A DNA stretch of 64,000 nt. Origin: Lithospermum erythrorhizon. Its lineage: Eukaryota > Streptophyta > Magnoliopsida > Boraginales > Boraginaceae. Below the pieces are notes generated by a model, which was not told the origin of the DNA, searched no databases, and worked only from the letters and a program-made list of their open reading frames with translations. The translations under genes were made by a program, and so were the position numbers. Below are positions 47,291-57,479 of the stretch, piece by piece. The stretch spans positions 1-64,000 of the forward strand of contig JADFUC010001510.1 of the NCBI GenBank assembly GCA_019722365.1. The letters are read 5' to 3'. The stretch's first letter is position 1. The number at the start of each line of letters is the position of its first letter.

Positions 47291-48428
47291 TTTTGAATAC
47301 CACGTTTATTCTTCTTGAAAATTCAAAAAACCATGGAGGTCTATAAAAGGGGATAATACCTTCGCGTTTCACGATTCACAATCATTTGTAAAGCAAACTC
47401 AAAGCGATAACAAGCAATATCAAATCTTATATTGAAGAATTATATTGAAATTTAAGGATTCTATCTCGAGGCGTGGGGGCACATTCGTTTCAATCTGATA
47501 CAGAATCTACGTTTGCTCGTCTCCGATTTGGTATTATTTACCAGCTTTTTATAAATTGTGATATTTGTTGTTTTTAAATTAATGACATCAAAAAGTGAAA
47601 ATAAATGTGTTTTGTATAAATTGTAAAGTACTCATCGTCATGGAAAAGCGAATTTAGGGGTAAAGGGGGAACCGATTAAATGCAACTGAAGCGAGCATGA
47701 GGTCACAGCAAAGATCCACTTAAAGATGGCGGTGAGGAGGGTGGTACAGGAACTATTAGTATCAGAAGCGGTAGAACTTTTTTAGCATCTTGGCTTATAG
47801 GATTGAAACTATGAAATTTATGTCGGTAGTTCTTTGCACTTGTCATTGTGATGGATGGTAGTTTTACTAAATGGATTCAAAATGTCGTTAATCCCAGAGC
47901 TATAAAACATCACTCGTACTACTTTCTGAACCTATACTTTTAAATATTTTAAAAATGAAAAGGAAGCTTCTAGGTAACCTCTTATAGAATTTGCCTTATA
48001 AAATGTGGTGTTTGACTAGTGATATTGGTATGCTTTTGGATTTTGATATAATGTGTGTAACATGTCATTGGATTGATCGAAGATTGGAGTGCTGAAAGAG
48101 AGAATTATATGTTTTAGATGGGATTCTAAGCATATGATATTCAAATTTGAATATACTCGCGTATTGCCAATGATTACAAATGTTTGAATAAGATTACTTG
48201 ATTTCATTTGATAATGCGTCATTAATACCGTTTCAATGAAAATTAAAGGCCTATTAAGCGGATTTTAGTGAATTTTTCATGTTGAATTTTATGTCACGTC
48301 CGCTTCCAATTAGTTGCTAAAGATGGAATAAAAGTTGTTTGGGATGAGTTTATTTATTTACCAATTCGTAAACATTAATTTTATTTGTTAATGGCGGGGT
48401 AAAGAAGACATGAATATAAAAAATGGTT

Positions 48429-48830
48429 GAAGGGCTTCCGGTAAAGTTTAAGAAATTAATTTTGGATTGTGAAACTAGATGGGCTTCGACTTACGATCTC
48501 TTAGTTAGGTGCATATATGTATAAGGAAGAAATCTCCGATTTTTTATAGAAGTATCTCCGATTAATTGAGTATTATGTACTGACTCACATATACTAATTA
48601 TGTATTATTTATGAATTACTTAAGTTTCTAGAGCCACTTAAAGATTATACTAAATTTTTTTCAACTCAATTAGAGCCAAATATTCATCTTGCTTTAGAAT
48701 GTGTCGTTAATCTCTCTATTCATATGACTAAACATAGAAATGATTATGTTGCTAGAGATATGATTCCGAATATGGAAGATAAATTTTTAAAATATTTTCA
48801 TCACATCAACGTATACGAATTGGTATAATC
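48429..48830 (+). pseudogene. hAT transposase remnant
   Basis: 48429-48510 reads EGLPVKFKKLILDCETRW followed by ASTYDLL, the conserved LDxxTRWNSTYxML block of plant hAT (Ac-like) transposases. 48640-48830 reads KDYTKFFSTQLEPNIHLAL, then NDYVARDMIPNMEDKFLKYF, matching the region before the C-terminal dimerisation domain. Stops interrupt the frame, and the catalytic N-terminal part and BED finger were not recognised. Upstream sequence from about 47580 may be the degraded 5' part. Confidence 0.72.
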
Positions 48831-49325
48831 TTGGATCCCTAACAGCTAAATTAAAAGCATTTTAATTTCTATGTAGAAATCGTGTATGAGATCTTCTTAC
48901 CCTTTATTAATCAGGCTTCAAGGTTTTGATGTTCGAAATGGAAAGATGGAATTGAAGCATTATATGTATATAACATGTATAGCAAATACCCGATCAAGGT
49001 ATGGACAAGGTAAGGCCACACCTTCAAGTAGTATATACAAAGTTTTAATGTGCCTTTAGTTAAAATCTGAAGTCAACATGATGACCTTAGAAATGGGTAC
49101 AAGCTTTGGGTGAAATTGATCAATGCTCCACAAGACACGAGATAGGTTAACTTTCCGTGTTATCTACTAACTTTGAATTGAGTCGATATAATGATAAAAA
49201 TCCCTTTTGATATATTAAAATGGTGAAGCGAGCAAAGGGAAGCCTTGTTTCGGTCTTATCTAAGATGACAAAAGAAATATTTTCTATCCTATGTTGACAA
49301 TAGCCCGATCGAATCCGCATTTAGC

Positions 49326-51008
49326 ATGGCAAAGCTTCTGATACACTCAAAAGGCGTTCAAGAGCACTACAAGCTTCGGCGATTGGAAGCCGCCGTAATG
49401 CGTAAGTTGGACGGCGAGCATAGGATGCAAGATAAAGACAGTCATGGAGCCGAAAGGAAAGATATGTTAGATGATCTTAGTGACATTGAAGAAGAGGGTG
49501 AAGAGAAGGCAGAGAACAGCCTTGATAGGCGTTGAAAGACTCTCCGACAAAGAGGAGTCAGAAGATGAATAATTGTGATGATTAGAATTGTAGTTTGTAA
49601 CTTAATAACTTTTTATTATTGAAGAAACTCATGTAAACTTTCCCCGGCCCTTGCAGTATAAGCGGCTTCATACCCGTCGAAAAAAATGTGAAAGTTAGGT
49701 GGATTAAGCATTGGTACCGTTTATTTTATAACGGTACCACGTTTATGAGAATAGATAATAGGGTTCCAAACATTCAATTGAAACACAATTCCTCAATCTT
49801 CAAACTCAAAAAATAAAATTCTCTCTCAAACTCAATCTTGATTCCCTCATAAATCGTCTTTCAATTAGTTGAATTACATTATATTAGTATCAATTTGCTA
49901 AAATGGCACCAAAAGAGCTCCCAAAACAAGGAAATTGTTGAATTGCAAACAAGAAATAGGAGGAGAGTCTAACATGAGTCACCACCACAATCGCCCTACA
50001 TTCACCACCGAGAGGAAGAAGATGTAGGGGGGTGCAATGGCCAGAAGTTCGAAGGGTAGGAGGTGGAGGTACTAAGATCTGAGGGGCGGGGGATGTACCT
50101 TGATGAAGGAGAAATCAAAGGCGGTCACGGGTAATCTTTTATTCCAATTTTTTAGATCATGCCAAACTTATCACATTTACTACTTTTACTAGTGGTGGTA
50201 TCCAGCCAAATTGTGTTTAAGTTTTATGAATCCGGATTCGGCCCCGGGTTATAATGATAGTGAGGGAGTGCTTGGTTGTCGTTCTGTTGATATCGATGGA
50301 GTTACGGCGTATTATAGCGAGCAGTTTAATAAAACATTTGGTATGCTTAGTTGGGGTGCGGATGATTACCCGGAAGGGGATGATGCACTAAGCGGCGGTC
50401 AGCGTTACAAGAATGTGTCAGAGCTCTGACAATCGTAGAGTTAAGAAAGAAGGCAGTGTATAAGAATAATTTGAATGGTATACAAAAACTTGTTTTGGAA
50501 AAGTCGTATCCGGTATTCTTTTGCCATCTCTTGGTCAAGCATCCGAACTAAGTTGTTTGCATTCGTTTATTATGGTCTATATTGAATTTAGATGGGTTAA
50601 TATGCGTTTGATAATACTTAAACATATGTTTCGTCAAGGGCGAAGTCAACCCTTCAATATGGCATGATTATCTCTCATTTGTTAGTTAATATCAAAGGGG
50701 TTCCTATTGGAGAATGTAGATGGGTTGATTTTAAGAAGGACTCTAAAATGGGAAGGCAATCATTGATTAGCCAGGAAGTCTTTATGTGGGACGGGGTATT
50801 GCGGTCTAAATGGGAGGTGTTTGAACATTTAGCGGATGTTCAAGATGAGGTGTGGAGGTTCAACAACTGCTTACCCCCAAAGGGATGGGTACCTCCTACT
50901 TTGTTGGCAGCCAGAGTAGGCGACCGAGCACTTTGGAGAGCGAGGTCCTCCTGGATTCTCCGGATCATCGCGGTAGAGCTATGTCGATGTTGGAATCGGT
51001 CGCCTTGA
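49326..51008 (+). other. unidentified open stretches inside the hAT element
   Basis: Three plus-strand frames lie after the transposase. 49326-49535 begins MAKLLIHSKGVQEHYKLRRL and has an acidic end (DDLSDIEEEGEEKAENS), perhaps the transposase C-terminal part. 50211-50429 begins MCLSFMNPDSAPGYNDSEG. 50664-51008 has GVPIGECRWVDFKKDSKMG and VFMWDGVLRSKWEVFEHLA. I do not recognise the latter two. They lie between the central and right GGTACC motifs and could be a second transposon gene or captured sequence. Confidence 0.35.
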
Positions 51009-51384
51009 CATGTTAAAAGGCGCCCCGAATAGCGAGAGCATCAAAGTTGATATAAGGCGACTAAGGTTCTGACGGAGGTAGTATGATTGTGGAGCCGGGA
51101 GGCGTATTATGAATGTGTGGAAAGGAGGCTGAGGGGTAGAAGCTGAGGGCAAATGCGGATTGATTTGAAACATGTTTCCATGAATAATGTGCTTTGAATA
51201 TTGATTATATTGATGTTTAGTATTCGAACCGTTTAGTTTTATGTTATGTAACTCTTTATTTCCTAATTTCGAATATTAATATGTTTGATTCACGTTGATT
51301 TCACTTAAATTGTTGTTAATGTGGTATCATTTGTTTTAAAATTGAACACTATTGTATTTAGTGAGCAATGCTCCCGTTTTGGGT

Positions 51385-51555
51385 ATTAACGTGAATGCAG
51401 GCAATTTTAAAAGGTACCACGTTAATACCCGATAAATAGGGTTATTGTTATTAACGTGAATGCAGATTTAATATAAAGCGGTACCACATTAACTAACGAT
51501 AAAGATATTCTTTCTTGGTTTTCACGTGAGTAGTTTAATATAAGCGGTACGCGTT
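51385..51555. repeat. right subterminal GGTACC repeat cluster of hAT
   Basis: AAAGGTACCACGTTAA (site 51413), AAAGCGGTACCACATTAAC (51480) and a degenerate TAAGCGGTACGCGTTAAC (51543), with alternating TTAACGTGAATGCAG words. The motif is the same as in the left cluster, about 220-360 bases from the right end. A further pair lies in the middle at 49713 and 49733. Confidence 0.7.
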
Positions 51556-52142
51556 AACTCTCTGAAAGGGGGGCCTCGAGCCGAGCCGGGCAGTGCTCAG
51601 CAAATGTGGGTGGGCTCGGGCAGGAGGGCGCAGGCGGGCCCGATCCACCGGCGGTTAGATCCGCTTATTAGTGGGTGGGGCCGTTCAGCGGGCCTAGTGG
51701 GCGGGGCGAATCCGAGAGGCGGTGGGCCGGGCCCCGGACGACCCACTTAAGGTCGGTTCGATAGCCATGTCTAGTCCCAATTTGTGTGTGAAGAAAGGAA
51801 GAATAAGTGATATCACAATGCCTAAAGCCCAACCTTTCCTGAGATATTGAACCGGAAATAGATGTAATGGTATGGTTAATCCAACATTCCAGCCTTAGTT
51901 TAGTTTGGCATAAAAACAATTATAATAAAAACTCAACTTACCAATTACTGGAAGAAGAACCAGAAGATGAAGTAGGCCCTCCCCCATCAATACTATATAT
52001 ATGCAACAAATCTCCTAAACCAAAACACACACCAAAGATAAAACTTGCTACTTGCTTGCCTTATAAGGTTCTAAATGAATATTTTTCCTTCATTCAAAAC
52101 TCACCATGCTTGCATGGCATGTCTACATCAATAATCTATATA

Positions 52143-52240
52143 CATCAATAATCCATATACAGTTACCTCTTGTTCTTGATATTTTCTTTTTGATAAATAC
52201 ATCAATAATCTATATACAGTTACCTCTTGTTCTTGATATT
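52143..52240 (-). repeat. 57-bp period duplication spanning the exon 1 splice donor
   Basis: The 41-base segment starting CATCAATAATCCATATACAG at 52143 recurs at 52200 with one difference. On the minus strand each copy contains ATATCAAGAACAAGAG followed by GTAACTG, the end of exon 1 and its splice donor, so the broken paralogue has two donor sites 57 bases apart. Confidence 0.9.
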
Positions 52241-52862
52241 AGTTAATGCGATGTTGCCAAAACATCCCATGCTTGCATGACATGAAAAACAATTTGGATT
52301 GATGTTTTTCCTCGAGAAAGATGCATTTAATAAAATAGGCTTGAAGGGCCGGTTCTTAGATCGTCTAAGTATATGGTTCCAATCAATTCCAGCTGAATTT
52401 TGAACCAATATAGATGAATTCATAAGTTTAGCTTCTATTTGTTTAGCAACAAAAACGGATTTCGAGTGAAATGATTTTTGAAAAAAAAAAGTAGTCGATC
52501 GGTCGAATACAAGTCGTTATTGTTGAATGTGACTTGAGAATACCACGTGTAGCTAGACTTCCGAGTTTTCACTTTTGTTTTTACCCTATATATATAGGTT
52601 ATGTATGTAGGTTTATTAACATCTTAGAAATAAGCTTAAAGTTTTGTAAGATTAACTTAGTAGCGTTATTTATTTATTTGATCGAAATATTGTGTCTGTT
52701 TCTTACGCCATTTATAGTGAGAAATTTTCTGGTGGCTCTGCCCGTGGATTAGTCCTAACACATCGTTAGGGATACCACGTTAAATTTCTGGTGTTATTTA
52801 CTTTCTTCTGTATTTCCTTTACGTAATTCTGTTATCCTAGTTTCGCATCTGTTATAACAAAC

Positions 52863-52874
52863 TGGTATCAGAGC
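52863..52874 (+). promoter_or_regulatory. initiator-Met tRNA primer binding site (copia D)
   Basis: TGGTATCAGAGC, an exact match to the 3' end complement of plant initiator tRNA-Met, three bases after the LTR end at 52859. Confidence 0.85.
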
Positions 52875-52898
52875 TCAGATCTGTATCCGGCGAAGACG

Positions 52899-54090
52899 AT
52901 GGGTGGTAAAGGTTTGGAAGTAGATAAGTTTAATGGGAGAAATAGTTTCGGTCTATGGCAAATCAAGGTGAGGGCATTATTGAAGCGAGAGGGGGATGCG
53001 GTCCTCTTTATGGAAGAATCCGCCTACGGTTCGGGCGGGATTCACTTGGAGGAGAAGCCACGCTCAGCGTTTGTTGTGCTGGAGGATAGGGTATTACGGA
53101 AGTTTTTGAAGCGGAGGCCGTGGCCGGGTGTGGGCTAAAATTTGGAAAGTACGTATATGACCGAGCTTAACCAATGATTGTTCTTTGAAACAACGTCTGT
53201 TCGGCCTGCGTATGCAGGAAGGTACGTCCTTAAAAGACCACTTAGATAAACTAAATACGATATTACTAGATTTGCATAATATTGATGTTTATGTTGATGA
53301 TGAGGATGCTGCCTTAATTCTGTTAGTTTCTTTACCGGCATCATATGAAAATTTTAAGGAATCTATGGTAATGGTAAAAGGCTATAACTACAGAAGAGAT
53401 TAAAATTGCTCTTCATACTTGAGGGAATTGAGGCAATAGATGTAGTGGTTCTAGTTTGAATCTCGAGCTATTGGGTTGTCGTCGATTATGTCGAGGGAGT
53501 TTGTTAAGGGCAAAGAAGTTTCCTAGAAACAATTCAACGGGGTTGAAATTAGGGGATATGCATGCTACGCAGGAGAAGGGACATTGTAAAACCGATTGTC
53601 CCTAAGAAGAGGCAAAGAGGCGATTTAATGTATGCAATGCTGGCTGTTGTTCTTAGAAGTAGTATAAAATGCGAGACGATATAGCATTAGTTCTTTGATA
53701 GCCACACATTTTACACCGATGTGTGGATACTTAGACATCTTATCATATTTGTCCTAAGAGGAATGGTTTTGAGCTTATAATCGATTAGATGGTGGTAATA
53801 TTTCATAGCCCAGCAGGTTACGTTTGCAAAAGTAGTTGGGATAGGTTCTGTAAAAATTAGGACTCATGATGGTAAGTTCTGTACCTTAGAAGATGTTAGA
53901 TATGTTCCACTGATGACGAAGAATTTGATTTATTTGAGTACACTTCTAGGAGTTACGAGGGTGATTGAAAGGTGTTAGCGAGTGCGTTGTATTTTCTCTG
54001 AGGTGCTATGCTTTTAGTTCTCTTTGTTACATGTCATGTTGTTGAAAATGATAAGATGACTAAGTTGTAGCATGAGGCTTGGTCACATTG
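52899..54090 (+). pseudogene. copia gag-protease remnant
   Basis: Starts MGGKGLEVDKFNGRNSFGLW (52899), the usual copia gag opening (KFDGxNFxLWK). It continues after a shift with LFGLRMQEGTSLKDHLDKLN, VDDEDAALILLVSLPASYEN (53185-53403). Later stretches include a CxxH/CP-type knuckle fragment near 53580 (GHCKTDCP), GIGSVKIRTHDGKFC and VRYVPLMTKNLIYLST (protease, about 53840-53945), and a broken KLxHxRLGH-like block near 54065. There are stops between the parts. Confidence 0.82.
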
Positions 54091-54115
54091 TTGGACTACG
54101 AGGTCAGTACACACT

Positions 54116-57100
54116 TGTTTAATGATGACTTAAACATTGATTTACTATCTAACATATGTGCTTAAGTGATTTAATTCATAGGTATGTTAGAAAGGTGCTT
54201 GGCGGGGCATAAAGTTGACATTGATATCGAGCAAGCACAATATCAAGGCATTGAAGACAATGAAGAAATGTCATGAGCTTCAGGTGATTTTGTGCCAAAA
54301 TATGAGTATGGTGAGATAGAAGAAGAATCAACCATACAAAAGCTTGAAAGTGAAAAATGGCGATGAAAGAAGAAGATCGTTCGATCTACCGCTCGTGAAA
54401 GGACCAAGAATCAAGATCGGGAAGGCGAGTCTTGGATGCAAGCCAAAGATTGGAAGTAAAAGTTATGGCTTGAATTTTTACTTTACTTTCTTTCCTTGAT
54501 CTTGATTGAAGTTCTTATTTGGAGATATTTTCAAATCATTTTTTGGTAAAAGATGCTTACTTAGTTTTGATATTTTTAAGAATATTTGTCAAAGAAAATA
54601 TTTTGAAAATCTTAATGTGTATAAAGTGGGGTTTGAATTCATTTATTAAAAGGGTTTGAAAAGAGCTTTCCAGCTTTTGAATCGTCTAAATCGGAACTAT
54701 AACGAAGCGAGGAAATGCGATTTTAAGTTTACATAAAAAACTACTCCATGAGACCCAGTGTTGAGACCCGAGAGGGGTCTCGATGAGATATCTCGATGAT
54801 CTGGCGTTTTTGCTGTTTTCTGCATTTGGAGCCCGTGAGACCCTAGGCTCTCGATGAGGTCTCGATAGTGTCAAAAACTGAAATCGTTTTGTCCGTTTAA
54901 CTCCATTTTCGCCCCGCTTTAAATACTGTTTTCAAACTCTTCCCAGGCTTTTCCCCGAGCAATTCTAAATGTTTTATACTTTCGTTTCTCATCTTTTTAA
55001 AACACCAAATCTCTCAAATACACCCAGGCTTTAATTGTGATTTATCAAAGAGAGAGTGAGTTTGGTTTGTGCTAAACTTTGAGTAAGAAATGGAAAACTA
55101 AAAGCATTGAGTGTTTGATGGGAAATGTAAATGGGGAGTTGAGAGCAGTATGCTATACACTCAGCGAGGAGTTGAACAAGCTTCAATGTATTATCTACTC
55201 AATGTAAGGAGTTATAAATTGTGCCAAAATTGTAATCCCTATTGTAGCTCGTTGAGACATTTAGATTAGGATAAACCCGACAATCTACATTCTATAAAGA
55301 GATGTCCCGTTAAGAAGTTAGGATTTGTTCTTCGTACTAGAGGCTTGAGGTTCGGTGTTGTGAGGCTTACTCAAGCTAGGAATCGAGTAGATTGCCGTGG
55401 TGGTGAGGCTAGTGCTCAAGCAATGGGACATAGAGTGCTCGAGGTAAGAGGGTTGCATCTCGGGCGATTGGGTTGAAATCATGGGGTGTGTCCTTGGGTT
55501 CTTAGTGTGGTGTATTAACTTGAGGAAGTTATATGAGCTAAGAGTTGTGAGTTGGTTTGGGCTTCACCAACATTTGAAGAAGCGCCATCTAATTGGATTC
55601 CTAAGTGAAAGCCTAAGGTGAGGCCTTGGGTGGGATGTAAGATTAAGCGAACCTCGTGTGAAAATACCGTATTAAGTTTGCATCTTGCTTTCCTACTCTT
55701 TACTTTATTGCACATATTATATACTTAATATGCTAGAATTCTTTGGGATGATTATATGCTAGTTTATGCGTTATTTGAATATGTCGGCATATAATTGAAC
55801 TTGATGTATTGATATGACAAGTTTAATTGAGCTATAATTGAATATCCTATGTTCGTAATTATATATTCATGTTATGATAGTTTGATTTGAGCAATGAACT
55901 TAATTGTTATATTCCGCACCGATCAAATCATAATTAAACTTGCTATCAAGAATATCTTAAACTCACCTAGGTGGTATGTTTAAGAGATTGCTAGGATTGA
56001 TCAATAGTCATGAATGGACTTAATCGTATTATGCATCAATGAGCTTAATGTTAATATTGATCAAAATGAGTTTTGGATATTTTATTACTATAATGATTGC
56101 TAGATCGTTTTATTGTTTCATCTTTATCTAGCATTCATTTGAGAAGTGTTAATACTACTTTAGCATATTTCGCATTTGTTTTACAAATTGCTAAAATCAT
56201 TAATGGTGAAACTTGAATTAAAGTTTGTATAAGTCAAAAGCGGTCAGCGACCTCTTAGTCTTATTCGCCCTTTCTGGGGCGTCATATAGGCTCCTGAGTG
56301 GTATCGAGTGGGTCTACACATTTGAGTCTAACAACAAACCAAGTCGTTCTGGCGTATGGCCTTGACGGAAATGTGCGATTATTTGCCTAACATGATTATA
56401 TGTTTAATTTGATGTTAGAATCATGTTTAGGTGAATGTGATATGTGTGTTATGTGTTTGATATGATTTATATGCTTTTGACATGTACCACAATTCACACC
56501 ACACAAACAATTGATTTATATGCTTGATTGTGGTCAAAATGGACATTTTGGCGTTTGGTTCATAAAAATGTATTTGAAGCCCAAATTGTATTGTTAGGAC
56601 TCAGGCACTAACTTGGCAGGACCCAAAAGAATTGGTACATGTTCTTAAGTTGATTAATGCTTAGGTTTGGGAAAGGATGGCTTGGAAGATATGATCGCCG
56701 GCGATCAAGGAATTATGGTTTGCGTCGCGCCATGCCTCGGATATGGCCAAAGATGAGCTTCAAATTTGGTATATTTAAATGTTGGTTATTTAAGTGTTAT
56801 ATGTTCTTATGTTTTAGAGTGCTTAAATTGTTAATTCATGTGTCCTTTATGAATTGATTGTCTATTTTTATAGACATGACTTTAATTCAAACTATGAACA
56901 CATGTGAGTTAACTAGATTATTGAGTTGTATGAATTGGTTAGGAAGCAAATGTGTGTTTCAAAAAATGATTAAAAATATTTTCTTAACTTTCATTTGTAT
57001 GACAATGACAACTCGATTATGTGCAAAAACATTTTCAAAAACTCACTAAAAAGGCTATTCATGAAATTGAATCTTAGAGATTTATATATGTTAATATATT

Positions 57101-57479
57101 TAAGCGAATCTTTGTCTACTAACAATTGACATCATCGGTTTGTTGGCTTTTAATACGTATTCATATTTAAAATGCCTCATGTCATATGAAAATGAGCAAT
57201 GTGCACTAAAATGTGAAATCAGATTCCATGTGCCGATTGTAATATCTAATCAAATGCGATATTCGATATACTCGTTCGAGTCATTAAGCCCGTTATGTTA
57301 AATTGCTTTATTCCTAAATAGGTTAAGATGAATCAACATGCATAATTGATATTCTTAAATGTGATCGTCATGAATGAAATAGAAATATGTTATGTTTTTA
57401 TTTCCAAAATGTGTATAAAAACATATTTCATAAAACTTGGTTTTATATATGATTAGTAGGTAAAAATAGAGATGATGCA
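54116..57479. other. repeat-like region without recognisable genes
   Basis: It begins TGTTTAATGATGACTTAAAC right after the end of copia D, in the style of a long LTR start. It contains GAGACCCGAGAGGGGTCTCG-type words around 54770-54870 that resemble the CG-rich part of the copia copy A LTR (GGTCTCGATGAGG at 18577). No coding domain was recognised. I take it as LTR-derived or other repeat DNA, with borders unknown. Confidence 0.4.

Larger units (their letters stand above)
46786..51773. mobile_element. decayed autonomous-type hAT transposon (about 5 kb)
   Basis: The right end, read inwards on the minus strand, starts TAGACATGGCTATCGAACCG and continues into GGGCC/CCGGG-rich sequence, a style typical of plant hAT termini. 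The left end near 46786-46930 is similarly GC-rich (GAACCGGGCCGGCCGGG). The interior has hAT transposase remnants on the plus strand (48429-48830) and clusters of GGTACC subterminal motifs at both ends. The left border and the 8-bp duplication (GTCCCAAT is expected from the right flank) could not be found, so the left edge is approximate. Confidence 0.7.
44755..52423 (-). pseudogene. tandem paralogue of the plastid membrane protein gene, broken by an hAT element
   Basis: Exons match the intact neighbour one by one. E1 52423-52224 (200 nt, phase 2; transit peptide MNSSILVQNSAGIDWNHILR...). E2 52014-51942 (reads DLLHIYSIDGGGPTSSS...NW, good GTAAGT donor). E3 51838 to 51774 (membrane span KGWALGIVISLILPFFTHK), cut by the hAT element whose end begins at 51773. 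E4 about 46215-46033 (GGEVAEGLEKGAERWLDRL, DGWFKDALTYIEQVAEK). E5 44841-44755 (29 codons including stop, the same length as in the neighbour; FQEEEEKIEKCIEST...). Besides the insertion, E1 and E2 are out of frame by one base and E1's donor region is duplicated. A copia LTR sits 98 bases upstream of the ATG. Confidence 0.78.
52521..54110 (+). mobile_element. 5' part of a Ty1/copia element (copy D)
   Basis: A putative LTR (52521-52859; starts TGTTGAATG, ends GTTATAACA, internal TATATATATAGG promoter-like motif at about 52587), then an exact initiator-Met primer binding site, gag, and degraded protease sequence up to about 54100. No integrase or RT follows. It is adjacent to the 5' end of the broken paralogue gene, 98 bases from its ATG. 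Confidence 0.75.
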
